Counted from the stretch's first letter, positions 18,547 through 30,829 are shown. The stretch is 64,000 nucleotides of DNA from Nakamurella flavida (GCF_030811475.1 NZ_JAUSQV010000001.1:4076880-4140879), one strand, 5' to 3'. Numbers and translations are program-made. The notes: generated by a model not told the origin, from the sequence alone.

Positions 18547-19619
18547 TGCGGGTGCTGGCCGCGATGAGCGGCGGAGTCGACTCGGCGGTCGCCGCCGCAC
18601 TGGCCGTGGACGCCGGGCACGAGGTCGTCGGGGTGCACATGGCGTTGTCCCGCAACCCCGGCACCCTGCGCACCGGGTCCCGCGGTTGCTGCACCGTCGA
18701 GGACGCGTTCGACGCCCGCCGGGTGTGCGACCTGCTCGACATCCCCTACTACGTCTGGGATCTCAGCGAGGACTTCCTCGAGGACGTGGTGTCGGACTTC
18801 CTCGCCGAGTACGCCGCCGGCCGCACCCCGAACCCCTGCCTGCGCTGCAACGAGAAGATCAAGTTCGCCGCGCTGCTGGACCGGGCCGTCGCGCTCGGCT
18901 TCGACGCGGTGGTCACCGGACACCACGTCCGGCTGGTGGACGGCGTGCTGCACCGGTCCGTCGACGCGGCCAAGGACCAGTCGTACGTGCTGGCCGTGCT
19001 GACGGCGGACCAGTTGGCGCACAGCATGTTCCCGCTCGGCGAGATGACCAAGGACGAGGTGCGGGCCGAGGCGGCCCGGCGCGGGTTCGCGGTGGCCGCC
19101 AAGCCGGACAGCTACGACATCTGCTTCATCCCCGACGGGGACACCCGCGGCTACCTGACCGACAAGCTCGGCGCCAGGGACGGGGCCCTGGTCGACGCGG
19201 AGACCGGGGTCGAGCTCGGGCGGCACTCCGGGACGTTCGGCTACACCATCGGGCAGCGCAAGGGACTGGGCCTGTACCGGCCCGCCCCGGACGGCCGCCC
19301 GCGGTACGTGCTGGGCATCGAACCGGTCTCCGGGACCGTCACCGTCGGGCCCGTCACCGGGTTGGACGTCTCGATGATCACCGCCGACCGGGTGGTGTTC
19401 TCCACCGGGCGGGCCCCGGAGTTCCCGCTGCGCACCCTCGCCCAGCTCCGGGCGCACGGTGGGACGGCGTCGGGTTCGGTCGACCTGGTCGACGGCCGGC
19501 TGCGGCTGTCGTTGGACGCGCCCCTCCGCGGCGTCGCCCCCGGGCAGACCGTCGTGCTGTACGACCCGAGCGGTGACTTCGTGATCGGTGCCGGAACGGT
19601 CGTGCACACGGGAGGATGA
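18546..19619 (+). CDS. mnmA: tRNA-specific 2-thiouridylase MnmA
   Basis: This 357-residue enzyme adds the s2 group to U34 of Lys, Glu and Gln tRNAs using sulfur relayed from cysteine desulfurase. Visible motifs are the PP-loop [10 protein letters not shown] at residues 9-18, the catalytic Cys in [12 protein letters not shown] near 100 and the second Cys in [11 protein letters not shown] near 195, followed by the [11 protein letters not shown] motif. The ATG shares a base with the iscS stop, and the 3' end overlaps the next gene by four bases (ATGA). The length is normal for the family. Confidence 0.96.
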   Translation: MRVLAAMSGGVDSAVAAALAVDAGHEVVGVHMALSRNPGTLRTGSRGCCTVEDAFDARRVCDLLDIPYYVWDLSEDFLEDVVSDFLAEYAAGRTPNPCLRCNEKIKFAALLDRAVALGFDAVVTGHHVRLVDGVLHRSVDAAKDQSYVLAVLTADQLAHSMFPLGEMTKDEVRAEAARRGFAVAAKPDSYDICFIPDGDTRGYLTDKLGARDGALVDAETGVELGRHSGTFGYTIGQRKGLGLYRPAPDGRPRYVLGIEPVSGTVTVGPVTGLDVSMITADRVVFSTGRAPEFPLRTLAQLRAHGGTASGSVDLVDGRLRLSLDAPLRGVAPGQTVVLYDPSGDFVIGAGTVVHTGG

Positions 19620-20755
19620 GGGCCATGACCCTCGACAGCACGTCCGCGATCACCGTGCCGGATCCGGCACAGGAGGGCGCCCCTGTCGTCCCGGCCGCCC
19701 CCTGGCACCTGGGTGCGGCCACCGGGGTCGGTTCCCTGCCCGGCGTCGACGCCGACGAGTCCGCCCGCGTCGTCGCCGGGGAGCTGCCGGTGCCGCACCT
19801 GGTCGAGCTCCCGGCCCGCGGCCCGGGGGCGGACATGGTCGGTCGGGCGGTCGGCGTGCTGGTCGACCTGTACGGCGAGGTGGTGCCGTCGGGATGGCGA
19901 CTCAGTCGCCGACCCGGCCGGGACGTCCGGCGCGCCAAGGACTACCTCGCCTGGGACCTGGACGCCGCCGAGCAGCACTACGCCGGCGCGTCGACCGTGA
20001 AGATCCAGCTGTGCGGCCCCTGGACCCTCGCCGCGGCGATCGAGGTACCCAGCGGGAACCGGGCGCTCATCGACCAGGGGGCCGTGGACGATCTGGCCGC
20101 ATCGCTGGCCGAGGGGCTCCGGGTGCACGTCGCCGAGCTGACCCGGCGCCTGCCGGGCACCCGGATCGTGGTCCAGCTCGACGAGCCGTCCCTGCCGGCC
20201 GTGCTGCTGGGTGCCCTGCCGACGGCCAGCGGCTTCGGCACCGTCCGGGCCGTCGAACGGGTCCGGGTGGCCGAGGTGCTGCAGGGGGTGTTCGACCACC
20301 TGCCCGGCGTGGCGACGGTGCTGCACTGCTGCCACGAACAACCGCCGATCCCGGTGATGCGGGCGTCCGGGGCGCAGGCGTTGTCCATCGATCTGCGGGC
20401 ACTGGGCAGCGCGGCCGCCCGGCTGGACCCGGTGGGGGAGGCCGTCGAGGGTGGGACCGTCCTGCTGGCCGGCATCGTGCCGGCCTCCGCGGACGAGCTG
20501 CGTGCCGCGGCCACCGACCCACAGCGGGCCGGCCACGTGCCGGGAGCCCCTGCCGACACCGCCCTGCGGGCCGTCGCCCGGCCGTTGCTGGAGCTGTGGA
20601 ACCGCCTCGGCTTCCCGCGGGATCTGCTCGCCAGCACCGTGGTGCCCACCCCGGTCTGCGGGCTCGTCGGCGCCACCGAGGAGTGGGCCGCCCGGGCCAT
20701 GACGCTCAGCCGGGAGATGGTGCCCGTCCTGCAGGAGGCCCCGCAGGGTTGGTGA
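19616..20755 (+). CDS. MetE C-terminal-domain-like protein (UROD/MetE fold)
   Basis: The 379-residue protein resembles the catalytic half of cobalamin-independent methionine synthase and corresponds to the gene next to ligA in mycobacteria (Rv3015c family). It keeps the HxC zinc-ligand motif in TVLHCCHEQ near residue 237 and a later Cys in [10 protein letters not shown] near 344, the ligand pattern of MetE, but lacks MetE's N-terminal barrel. GVGSLPG near the start is also family-typical. The methyl donor is unknown, so true methionine synthesis is unproven. It overlaps mnmA by four bases, linking it to sulfur transfer and tRNA modification. Confidence 0.8.
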   Translation: MRAMTLDSTSAITVPDPAQEGAPVVPAAPWHLGAATGVGSLPGVDADESARVVAGELPVPHLVELPARGPGADMVGRAVGVLVDLYGEVVPSGWRLSRRPGRDVRRAKDYLAWDLDAAEQHYAGASTVKIQLCGPWTLAAAIEVPSGNRALIDQGAVDDLAASLAEGLRVHVAELTRRLPGTRIVVQLDEPSLPAVLLGALPTASGFGTVRAVERVRVAEVLQGVFDHLPGVATVLHCCHEQPPIPVMRASGAQALSIDLRALGSAAARLDPVGEAVEGGTVLLAGIVPASADELRAAATDPQRAGHVPGAPADTALRAVARPLLELWNRLGFPRDLLASTVVPTPVCGLVGATEEWAARAMTLSREMVPVLQEAPQGW

Positions 20756-20874
20756 CGCTGCCACCGCCCAGTGTTGCCCCGTCGTCAAGCTTGCAGGATT
20801 GCCTAGGGGTTCTGGGAGGAGGTGATGGTGGGAGGGGTACCCCTGACTTGAGGTGCCCGGAGTCCAGATCGATA

Positions 20875-20921
20875 GTTTAGTCAGATCTTGTAAACTGACG
20901 TAAACGTTGTAATCTACGTGC
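20875..20921 (+). promoter_or_regulatory. Promoter and operator-like repeat of the AAA ATPase gene
   Basis: A -35-like TTGTAA (20888-20893), 16-base spacer and -10-like TAATCT (20910-20915) end six bases before the ATG, so the mRNA should be leaderless. GTTTAGTCAG (20875-20884) and CTGACGTAAAC (895-905 of this kilobase block, 20895-20905) form an inverted repeat with one extra base, bracketing the -35. GTAAAC repeats ten bases apart. The region is far more AT-rich than its surroundings. Confidence 0.6.
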
Positions 20922-22148
20922 ATGCGAGCGTTGAACAACCCCTACACGCCCAATGCCGGCGCGGAGCCACAGGCGGTGGTCGGTCGTGACGACCAACTCG
21001 CGTCCTTCGACCTCTTGCTTGCCAGGATCGAGCGGGGGCGAACTGAGCAATCGATGATCATCACGGGACTGAGGGGCGTCGGTAAAACCGTACTCCTGGG
21101 CCAGTTCCGAGGTAAGGCCCTAGCCCGTGACTGGGTGGTCGTGGAGTTGGAAGTCAGCAAGCATGACGACTCCGAGTTCCGTCGGGATCTGTCAGGGCGT
21201 CTCCGCACCGCTCTCTTCGAGCTGTCTCCCAAGGCGCGGTGGACCGATCGATTCAGGCATGCCGCCGCCGTCCTGAAATCGTTCACGGTAAGTGTCGACC
21301 CGACTGGTGTGGTCTCGGCAGGGTTGGATGTCGATGCCGCGGAAGGATTCGCTGATCACGCGAATTTGGCCATGGACCTTACGGACGTCTTCCTGGCGAT
21401 TGGACAGGCGGCTTCGGAGTGCGGGCGCGGAGTCGTGCTTCTTTTCGACGAGGTGCAATTTCTGAGCAAAGTCCAATTGGAGGCGCTGATCGAAGCGCTG
21501 CACAAGATGGTGCAAAGGAAACTACCCGTCACTCTGGTGGGCGCCGGCCTGCCGCAAATCGCTGAACTGGCAGGCGATGCCAAATCTTACGCAGAAAGGC
21601 TGCTGAAATTCCCCGCTATCGACAACCTGCCACCCGGCGACGCCCGCGTGGCGTTGTCGCGGCCGGCTGAGGAAGAGCGGGTCAGGTTTTCCGAAGAGGC
21701 TCTGGCCGAGGCTGTCTCGATCACAGGGGGGTATCCCTACTTCATCCAGGAGCTGGGCTATGCAGTGTGGACAGTTGCCAGTGAGTCGACCATCGGTATC
21801 GACGACGTGCGAGCGGCCCTCCCCGCATACGAGGCCAAACTCGACACCTCCTTCTTCCGTGTCCGTCTGGATCGTGCCACGGATCTCCAGCGCGCCTACT
21901 TACGTGCAATGGCGCAACTGGGGCCACAGGCTCAGAAGGCGTCCGACGTGGCGCAGGTCATGGGTCGTTCGTCGCAGAACCTGGGACCCACGCGCGCAGA
22001 ACTGATCAATATGGGTCTGCTATTCACACCGGAATACGGGTATGCGGCCTTTACCGTTCCCCACTTCGACCAGTTCATGATGCGCGCAGTTCCCCATCTG
22101 GTCGTTCCCGAAATCGGGCGACGACGGCGACCCGGTACGGCTTCGTAG
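20922..22148 (+). CDS. AAA-type ATP-binding protein of unknown role, probably acquired
   Basis: The 408-residue protein is an AAA_16/Orc1-like ATPase of a family scattered in actinobacteria. It begins NNPYTPNAGAEPQAVVGRDDQL, has Walker A GLRGVGKT near residue 45, Walker B VVLLFDEVQF near 173 and a sensor-like VGAGLPQIAEL near 206, then a C-terminal winged-helix-like region (about 320-395). No partner domain such as a nuclease or a TIR is fused. A role in DNA transactions or stress defence is only inferred. Base composition is visibly lower in GC than both flanks, with more A/T in third positions, and the gene interrupts the order between the MetE-like gene and ligA seen in mycobacteria. These are signs of transfer. 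Confidence 0.8.
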   Translation: MRALNNPYTPNAGAEPQAVVGRDDQLASFDLLLARIERGRTEQSMIITGLRGVGKTVLLGQFRGKALARDWVVVELEVSKHDDSEFRRDLSGRLRTALFELSPKARWTDRFRHAAAVLKSFTVSVDPTGVVSAGLDVDAAEGFADHANLAMDLTDVFLAIGQAASECGRGVVLLFDEVQFLSKVQLEALIEALHKMVQRKLPVTLVGAGLPQIAELAGDAKSYAERLLKFPAIDNLPPGDARVALSRPAEEERVRFSEEALAEAVSITGGYPYFIQELGYAVWTVASESTIGIDDVRAALPAYEAKLDTSFFRVRLDRATDLQRAYLRAMAQLGPQAQKASDVAQVMGRSSQNLGPTRAELINMGLLFTPEYGYAAFTVPHFDQFMMRAVPHLVVPEIGRRRRPGTAS

Positions 22149-22189
22149 TCAGCCGAACGAGCAGGAGTGGGCGCGGGCGAGCGAAGGTC

Positions 22190-22597
22190 TCAGGCGTGTC
22201 CGAGCAGGCGTTCGACCTCGATGAGCAGCGCCACCCGGTTCGGGTTCTCGCGCGGCACCCGGTATCTCGCCGAGTACCTCTCGACGGCGTCGGCGATCTC
22301 CGCCGGGTCCCGGCTCACCCGCACCGGACCCTCCAGGGAGAGCCAGCGGCGACCGTCGACCTGACCGACCGCGGCGCGCGGCGACGCACCGCCGGTACCC
22401 GGGCGCTCGGCATTACGGACCTTGGCCGAGCCGTCGTTGGTGATCACCCGGGCCAGCCCGGTGGCGGGGTCGTAGGTGAATCCCACCGCCACCACGTGGG
22501 GGGAGCCGTCCGCCCGCAGGGTCGTCAGCGTGGCCAGGTGCCGTTCGACGAGGAAGTCGACCACCGCGGCGGGCGGGTCCAGGGGCGGGAACGACAC
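22190..22597 (-). CDS. PPOX-class F420-dependent enzyme, Rv1155-like
   Basis: The 135-residue protein has the split-barrel flavin-binding fold of pyridoxamine-phosphate-oxidase-like proteins. The opening [26 protein letters not shown] strand pair and [20 protein letters not shown] helix are typical of the actinobacterial Rv1155-type F420-binding group. The reaction and substrate are unknown. I chose GTG at 22597 because GGAGG lies upstream at good spacing; the frame continues further upstream without a conserved N-terminus. It sits with an FMN reductase gene 58 bases upstream on the same strand, possibly co-transcribed. Confidence 0.82.
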   Translation of the reverse strand: MSFPPLDPPAAVVDFLVERHLATLTTLRADGSPHVVAVGFTYDPATGLARVITNDGSAKVRNAERPGTGGASPRAAVGQVDGRRWLSLEGPVRVSRDPAEIADAVERYSARYRVPRENPNRVALLIEVERLLGHA

Positions 22598-22655
22598 GGG
22601 TGACCTCCGGAGGCGCGGGCACCGGCGGCCGCGGGGAGCGGCCGCCGGTGATCGG

Positions 22656-23234
22656 TCAGCTGTGGCTGGCGGCGGTGCGCAGCGGGGCCAGGGCGGCCTC
22701 GACGCGGACCAGTTCGTCCAGCATGGCATCGGCGGCCTCGTCGTTGGCCTGGGTGGCCACGAACTCCCCGTCGACGACCTGCGGGAACGGGTTGGCCAGG
22801 GTGACGGCCTCCGGGATGGCGTGCAGCTTGAGCGCGGCGGCGATCTGCTTGATCATCTGGGCGGCCCGGGTGCCGGCCGAGATGCCGCCGTAGCTGACGA
22901 TGCCCAGCGGCTTGTGGGCCCACTCGGCGACGAGGTAGTCCAGGGCATTCTTCAACGGCGCGGTGAGGCCGTGGTTGTACTCGGGGGTGACGAAGACGAA
23001 CGCGTCCGCGTCGTCGACCTGGGCCGACCAGGCGCGGGTGTGGTCGTGCTGGTAATCGCGGGCCCGGGGGTGGTTCGGCTCGTCGAAGAACGGCAGCGCG
23101 ATCTCGGCCAGGTCCAGCACCTCGACGCGGTCGAAGCCGCCGTGCTGCTGGGCGCGGCCGGTGATCCAGGTGCCGATGGGCAGGCCGATGCGGCCCGGGC
23201 GGGTCGAGGCGATGACGATCTTGAGGGTCGACAT
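22656..23234 (-). CDS. NAD(P)H-dependent FMN reductase (flavodoxin-like)
   Basis: The 192-residue protein has the flavodoxin-fold reductase signature: [15 protein letters not shown] binds FMN phosphate at residues 5-19, [22 protein letters not shown] is near residues 80-100, and the [16 protein letters not shown] loop follows. It should reduce FMN or quinone-like acceptors. I chose ATG at 23234 because AGGAGA precedes it. It is divergent from ligA and shares a strand with the PPOX gene downstream, so both may form a small flavin redox unit. Confidence 0.88.
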   Translation of the reverse strand: MSTLKIVIASTRPGRIGLPIGTWITGRAQQHGGFDRVEVLDLAEIALPFFDEPNHPRARDYQHDHTRAWSAQVDDADAFVFVTPEYNHGLTAPLKNALDYLVAEWAHKPLGIVSYGGISAGTRAAQMIKQIAAALKLHAIPEAVTLANPFPQVVDGEFVATQANDEAADAMLDELVRVEAALAPLRTAASHS

Positions 23235-23315
23235 GGGTGTGCTGTCTCCTGGGGCGTGGGACGGGAGCGGCGCGACGTCGGGCCGACGGGGGCGGGTGGC
23301 CACCCGAGGATCTAG

Positions 23316-25754
<2,439 letters not shown>

Positions 25755-25797
25755 CCCCGCCGGGAACACCCACGCCCCCAGGAAGGTTGACCCGCAC

Positions 25798-26247
25798 ATG
25801 CCTCTGAACGGTGAATACGCCCCGAGCCCGTCCGACTGGGCCCGGGAGCAGGTCGAGCTGTACGAACGCACGAACGGCGCGGAGGGGACCACCCTGAACG
25901 ACCGCCCCGTCATCGTGCTGACCACGCTGGGAGCGAAGTCGGGCAAGCTCCGCAAGACCCCGCTCATGCGGGTCGAGCACGACGGCGACTACGCCGTCGT
26001 CGCCTCGCTGGGCGGCGCGCCGAAGCACCCGGTCTGGTACTTCAACCTCGTGGCCAATCCCCTCGTCGAGCTGCAGGACGGCCCGGTCAAGCGGGACTAC
26101 CGCGCTCGCGAGGTCCAGGGCGAGGAGAAGGCCCGGTGGTGGGAGCGGTCGGTCGCCACCTGGCCGGACTACGCCGAGTACCAGCGCAAGACCGATCGCG
26201 AGATCCCGGTGTTCGTCCTGGAACCGGTCACCGCGGACACCGCCTGA
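25798..26247 (+). CDS. Nitroreductase-family deazaflavin (F420)-dependent oxidoreductase, Ddn-like
   Basis: The 149-residue split-barrel protein belongs to the Ddn/AOR group that uses reduced coenzyme F420. Family hallmarks are [23 protein letters not shown] at about residues 38-60, [17 protein letters not shown] near 76-92 and the [16 protein letters not shown] motif near the C-terminus. Substrates may be quinones or other unsaturated compounds. AGGAAGG precedes the ATG at 25798; an earlier in-frame start would overlap ligA. It lies 43 bases after ligA. Confidence 0.9.
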   Translation: MPLNGEYAPSPSDWAREQVELYERTNGAEGTTLNDRPVIVLTTLGAKSGKLRKTPLMRVEHDGDYAVVASLGGAPKHPVWYFNLVANPLVELQDGPVKRDYRAREVQGEEKARWWERSVATWPDYAEYQRKTDREIPVFVLEPVTADTA

Positions 26248-26308
26248 CCGTCCGGCCCGGCCGGGTGGGGCGGCCGGACGGGGCCGGCCGGCGGCTAGCG
26301 TGACGCGC

Positions 26309-27577
26309 ATGTCCGCCGCTCCCACCCGCCGCGCCGCCGACGATCTGCCGACCACGTCGTCGCTCGGCTTCGACCCCACCGATCCGGCCGTGCTCGCCGA
26401 CCCGTACCCGGTCTACGCGCGGCTCCGCGCCGCCGGGCCGCTGGTGCGCGATCCGGGCCGGGACTCGTTCCTGCTGACGCGGTTCGCCGATGTCAACGCG
26501 GCCCTGCGCGACCGCCGGCTCGGCCGGGCCTACGCCCACCGGTACACCGACGCCGAGTTCGGTCGCGAGTCGACCGCCGGCAGTTGGCCGCGGTGGGAGG
26601 AGTCCGAGCGCTGGTCGCTGCTGAACCTGGAGCCGCCCGACCACACCCGGCTGCGGCGCCTGGTCACCGCCGTGTTCACCGCCCGCGCGGTCGCCGCGCT
26701 GCGGCCGCAGATCGAGCGGATCTCCGCGGACACCCTGCGGGCCGCCATCGGCAGGGCCGATGCCGGCGGAACCTTCGACCTGATCACCGACTACGCGCAG
26801 CCCTACTCGGTCACCGTCATCTGCGCGCTCCTCGGCGTGCCGCCGCAGGACGGTCCGGCCCTGCTCGGCTGGTCGCACGCCATCGTCAAGATGTACGAGC
26901 TCGCCCTGGATCCCGTCCAGCAGCGGGCGGCGGAACAGGCCTCGGCGGACTTCATCGACTACGTCACCGATCTCATCGAACAGCGCCGCCGCGTCCCGGC
27001 CGACGACCTGGTCTCGGAGTTGGTGACCGTGGCCGACGGCGGCGATCGGCTCACCCCGGACGAGATCATCGGCACCGTCATCGTGCTGCTCAACGCCGGC
27101 CACGAGGCCACCGTGAACACCCTGGGCAACGGCATCCGGGCCCTGCTGGCGCACCGGGACCAGTGGGACGACCTGGTCGCCGGGCGGGTCGACCCGGCCG
27201 TGGCCGTCGAGGAGCTGATCCGCTGGGACGGCCCGCTGCAGCTGTTCGAACGCTGGGTCCTGGAGGACGGCGTCGAGTACGGCGGCCGCACCTTCGCGGT
27301 GGGGGAGCGGATCGGGATGCTGTTCGGCTCGGCCAACCGCGACCCGGAGCGGTTCGAAGACCCGGACAGGTTCGACATCGCCCGCGGGGTGAGCACGCAC
27401 ATCGGCTTCGGCGGCGGCATCCACTTCTGCATCGGCGCCCCGCTCGCCCGCCTGGAGATCGGCATCTCGCTGGCCCAGCTCGCCCACGACCTGCCCGGGT
27501 TGACCCTGGCGCAGGACACCGCCTACCACCCGACGTTCGTCATCCGCGGGCTGACCGGCCTGCGGGTGCACGGCTGA
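26309..27577 (+). CDS. Cytochrome P450
   Basis: The 422-residue soluble bacterial P450 has the oxygen-activating I-helix AGHEATVNTLGNG near residue 266, the ExxR motif in EELIRWDGP near 305, and the heme-thiolate loop FGGGIHFCIGAPLARLE near 367-383. The substrate is unknown and no ferredoxin gene is adjacent. The acid-alcohol pair usual in the I-helix appears as E-A-T. I chose ATG at 26309 because a TAGCGT -10-like box (26296-26301) ends seven bases before it, while the alternative GTG at 26300 lies inside that box. Confidence 0.93.
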   Translation: MSAAPTRRAADDLPTTSSLGFDPTDPAVLADPYPVYARLRAAGPLVRDPGRDSFLLTRFADVNAALRDRRLGRAYAHRYTDAEFGRESTAGSWPRWEESERWSLLNLEPPDHTRLRRLVTAVFTARAVAALRPQIERISADTLRAAIGRADAGGTFDLITDYAQPYSVTVICALLGVPPQDGPALLGWSHAIVKMYELALDPVQQRAAEQASADFIDYVTDLIEQRRRVPADDLVSELVTVADGGDRLTPDEIIGTVIVLLNAGHEATVNTLGNGIRALLAHRDQWDDLVAGRVDPAVAVEELIRWDGPLQLFERWVLEDGVEYGGRTFAVGERIGMLFGSANRDPERFEDPDRFDIARGVSTHIGFGGGIHFCIGAPLARLEIGISLAQLAHDLPGLTLAQDTAYHPTFVIRGLTGLRVHG

Positions 27578-27705
27578 CCGGTCGTCCGGGCTCCGTCCGT
27601 CTACGCCGAGGGTGAACGGATGTCCGGCGCAGGGAATGCGGCGGTACCCACAGGAGCTGACCCACCGGGGGACCGGCTCGGGCCCGTGATCCAGGAGAGG
27701 CAGTC

Positions 27706-29673
27706 ATGACGATGCACGGCATGGGCGGTCCGGCCTCGCTGGGCATGAGCTGGCGCACCCGCCACCAGGACGACGGCGTCAAGGGCCACGCGCTGGCACC
27801 CGGCACGGCCCGGCGCATCCTCGCCTTCGCGCGGCCGTTCCGCACCGAGCTGATCGCCTTCCTGGCCGTCACCGTGATCGCCGCGGTCATCGGGGTGGCC
27901 ACGCCGTTGCTGGCCGGCGGGGTCGTCAACGCGATCACCGGCGGCGGGACGGTCGGCACCGTCGTGCGGATCGCCCTGGTCATCGCCGGCCTGGCCGTGC
28001 TGGACGCGGCGTTGTCATTGGTCTCCCGCTACTACTCCTCGCGCATCGGCGAGGGCCTGATCCTCACCATGCGGACCCAGACCTTCGATCACATCCAGCG
28101 GATGTCGCTGGCCTTCTTCACCCGCGCGCAGACCGGGGCGCTGGTCAGCCGGCTGAACAACGACGTGATCGGCGCCCAGCAGGCGTTCACCTCCACGCTG
28201 TCCGGGGTGGTCTCCAACGTCATCTCGCTGGTCCTCACCGCGGCGGTGATGTTCACGCTGTCCTGGCAGGTCACCGTCCTGTCGCTGATCCTGCTGCCCG
28301 TCTTCGTCGTCCCCGCCCGGGCCTTCGGTCGCCGGCTGCAGGCGCTGACCCGGGAGAGCTACAAGCTCAACGCCTCCATGAACACGACCGTCACCGAGCG
28401 GTTCAACGTCTCCGGTGCGCTGCTCGTCCAGCTGTTCGGCCGGCCGACCGACGAGGCCCGGTCCTACGCCGACCGGGCCGGCCGGGTCCGGGACATCGGG
28501 GTGAGCACCGCGATGGTCGGACGGGTGTTCATCGTCGCGCTGACCCTGGTCGCCGCCCTGGCCCAGGCGCTGACCTACGGGTTGGGCGGTGCCCTGGCCA
28601 TCGGCGGCTCGCTGGACGCCGGCGCGGTGGTCTCCCTGGCCCTGCTGCTGACCCGGCTCTACGGACCGCTCACCGCGCTGTCCAACGTCCGGGTGGACGT
28701 GATGAGTGCGCTGGTCTCCTTCGAGCGGGTCTTCGAGATCCTCGATCTCGCCCCGTCCATCACCGACCGCCCCGGCGCCGGGGCGCTGCCCGACGGGTCC
28801 CGGTCCGTCGAGTTCCGGGACGTGCACTTCGCCTACCCGGCCTCCGACGAGATCTCCCTGGCCTCCCTGGAGGACGTCGCCGTACCCGGGCACACCCCGG
28901 CGCACCCCGTCCTGCACGGGGTCAGCTTCCGGGCCGAACCCGGTCAGCTGGTCGCTCTGGTCGGCCCGTCGGGGGCAGGCAAGACGACCATCTCGCAGTT
29001 GCTGCCCCGCATCTACGACCCGAACGCCGGAGCCGTGCTCATCGGCGGCCACGACATCCGGGACGTCACCGCGCAGTCCGTCCGGGACGCCATCGGCGTC
29101 GTCGCCCAGGACGCGCACATGTTCCACGACACCATCCGGGCCAACCTGGCCTACGCCCGACCCGATGCCACCGAGCAGGAGATGCGTGACGCCCTGGTCG
29201 CCGCGCACATCGGCGATCTGGTCGACGGCCTCCCGGAGGGCCTGGACACCCTGGTCGGCGATCGCGGGCACCGGTTGTCCGGGGGAGAGCGGCAGCGACT
29301 GGCCATCGCCCGGCTGCTGCTCAAGCAGCCCGACATCGTGGTGTTGGACGAGGCGACCGCCCATCTGGACTCCGAGTCCGAGGCGGCCGTGCAGCAGGCG
29401 CTGACCACCGCGCTCGTCGGCCGCACCTCGCTGGTCATCGCCCATCGGCTGTCCACCATCCGCGCGGCCGACCAGATCCTGGTCGTCGACGGCGGGCGGA
29501 TCGTCGAGTCCGGTCGGCACGAGGACCTGATCACCCGGGGCGGCGCGTACGCCGAGCTCTACCGCACCCAGTTCCGGCCGCAGGAGACCTCCGACGCTCC
29601 GGTCCCGGACGCCCCGGGGCACACCTGCACCTGCACCCCCGTCCCGGTCCCCGTGCGGACCCCGACCGGCTGA
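27706..29673 (+). CDS. ABC exporter half-transporter (TMD-NBD)
   Basis: The 655-residue protein has a six-helix exporter domain (about residues 45-330) and a C-terminal ATPase domain, and probably works as a homodimer. Walker A is VGPSGAGKTTISQLLPRIYD near 422, signature LSGGERQRLAIARLL near 525 and Walker B IVVLDEATAHLD near 545 with an intact catalytic Glu. The C-terminal tail contains a short Cys-Thr run (HTCTCTP) followed by Pro/Val, which is unusual. The gene has its own start with AGGAGAGG upstream. The substrate is unknown. Confidence 0.92.
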   Translation: MTMHGMGGPASLGMSWRTRHQDDGVKGHALAPGTARRILAFARPFRTELIAFLAVTVIAAVIGVATPLLAGGVVNAITGGGTVGTVVRIALVIAGLAVLDAALSLVSRYYSSRIGEGLILTMRTQTFDHIQRMSLAFFTRAQTGALVSRLNNDVIGAQQAFTSTLSGVVSNVISLVLTAAVMFTLSWQVTVLSLILLPVFVVPARAFGRRLQALTRESYKLNASMNTTVTERFNVSGALLVQLFGRPTDEARSYADRAGRVRDIGVSTAMVGRVFIVALTLVAALAQALTYGLGGALAIGGSLDAGAVVSLALLLTRLYGPLTALSNVRVDVMSALVSFERVFEILDLAPSITDRPGAGALPDGSRSVEFRDVHFAYPASDEISLASLEDVAVPGHTPAHPVLHGVSFRAEPGQLVALVGPSGAGKTTISQLLPRIYDPNAGAVLIGGHDIRDVTAQSVRDAIGVVAQDAHMFHDTIRANLAYARPDATEQEMRDALVAAHIGDLVDGLPEGLDTLVGDRGHRLSGGERQRLAIARLLLKQPDIVVLDEATAHLDSESEAAVQQALTTALVGRTSLVIAHRLSTIRAADQILVVDGGRIVESGRHEDLITRGGAYAELYRTQFRPQETSDAPVPDAPGHTCTCTPVPVPVRTPTG

Positions 29674-29732
29674 GCGGGCCGCCGGGCGGGAGTCGGGCGC
29701 GGACCGTCGGGGGCCGGTGGTTCACTCGGCGG

Positions 29733-30317
29733 ATGGACATGCTCACCGCCCACCGCAGCGCCCTCCGCCAGTTCGACCGCCGGGTCGCCGCCGTGCGACC
29801 GACCCAGTGGGCCGCGCCGACCCCCGATGCCGACTGGGACGTGCGTGCCCTGGTCGGACACCTGGTGGCCGAGCAGTGGTGGGTCGCCCCGCTGCTGGCC
29901 GGGCACTCGGTGGCCGAGGCAGAGCCGATCGCCGGCGCCGCTGCCCGTGCCGCGGAGACCGACGACCCGGCGGCGACCTGGGCGGCGGCCGCCGCCGCTG
30001 CCTGGGAGGCGTGGGCGGAGCCGGGCGTGCTGGAGCGGACCGTACAGCTCAGCGCCGGCCCCACCCCCGCGGAGGAGTACGGCTGGCAGATGACCCTCGA
30101 TCTCACCGTCCACGCCTGGGATCTCGCCCGGGCCACCGGTGGGCCGGACGACTTCCCCAACGACCTGGTGTCGACGGTGCTGGACCGGGCGAAGGCCTCG
30201 GCTGCGGACTGGCAGGGCACGGGGCTGTTCGCCCCCTCCATCCCCGTCCCCGGCTGCACCGACGACCTCACCGAGCTGCTCGCCCTGCTGGGTCGCAACC
30301 GGTGGTGGCGGTCCTGA
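29733..30317 (+). CDS. TIGR03086-family (mycothiol-dependent-like) protein
   Basis: The 194-residue protein is a second TIGR03086-type four-helix protein in this window. It shows the RALVGHLVAEQWWVAPLL motif near residue 38, with the putative metal His, and DLTVHAWDLARATGGPDDFP near 110-130, as in the maleylpyruvate-isomerase N-terminal fold. The catalysed reaction is unknown. ATG at 29733 (or 29739) gives the expected N-terminus. It stands alone between the ABC exporter gene and an intergenic region. Confidence 0.82.
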   Translation: MDMLTAHRSALRQFDRRVAAVRPTQWAAPTPDADWDVRALVGHLVAEQWWVAPLLAGHSVAEAEPIAGAAARAAETDDPAATWAAAAAAAWEAWAEPGVLERTVQLSAGPTPAEEYGWQMTLDLTVHAWDLARATGGPDDFPNDLVSTVLDRAKASAADWQGTGLFAPSIPVPGCTDDLTELLALLGRNRWWRS

Positions 30318-30437
30318 CCGCACATCCCCACGTACGGTGCGGACCGAGGGCCACGCCGGCTTCGCGAAATGATCGGACGGGTGGTTCCCGGCTGATGAGC
30401 GTTCACAGAGTGTGCGGATCGCGCACGGGTGGGGGGT

Positions 30438-30456
30438 CCGATTCGGTCGGAATCGG
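30438..30456. repeat. 19-bp perfect palindrome in an intergenic region
   Basis: CCGATTC and GAATCGG are perfect 7-bp arms around GGTCG. It lies 112 bases upstream of a small ORF. It may be an operator for that ORF. Confidence 0.4.
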
Positions 30457-30567
30457 GCACCTTCTCACCCTGTTCGGGCAGATGCCACCCGAATGAGGGC
30501 TGTCGCATCACCGCACCGACAGGGATGCTGAGGTACACGCAAAGACGCGCGAAAGGTGACCGCCTCG

Positions 30568-30747
30568 ATGAGTTCCCCTGGGATCACACCCGAGTTCGAT
30601 GACGACACGATCGACACGCTCCACACCCGCTGGTCGGCACGATCAGCCCGTTTCCAGGCCATGGTGACGGGTGCGCCGGCCGCCGCAGTCCCTCCCACGT
30701 CCGGGTGCGCGGACGACTCCGCCCCGGACACCGCTCTCGCCTCCTGA
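30568..30747 (+). CDS. Small hypothetical protein, 59 residues
   Basis: This short ORF encodes an acidic start (TPEFDDDTIDTLHTRW) and an Ala/Pro-rich tail with one Cys. I do not recognise it. Support comes from a GAAAGG Shine-Dalgarno-like sequence eleven bases before the ATG, strongly GC-biased third positions and a strong terminator 83 bases after the stop. A GTG at 30556 would add four residues. No membrane segment or signal peptide is seen. Confidence 0.45.
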   Translation: MSSPGITPEFDDDTIDTLHTRWSARSARFQAMVTGAPAAAVPPTSGCADDSAPDTALAS

Positions 30748-30829
30748 CCGATCGCCGGTCCGTTCCCCCCCGGGTGCGCTGCGCCCCCACCACCGCCCGT
30801 TCCGGTGCCCCGCCTCCGGACGGACCCCC

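Noticed and set aside
20833-20844. AGGGGTACCCCT palindrome upstream of the AAA ATPase
   Set aside because: Short and isolated, not near the promoter boxes; could be chance in this composition.
22190-22729. 179-residue form of the PPOX protein
   Set aside because: The extra N-terminus is unconserved and GGAGG supports the GTG at 22597.
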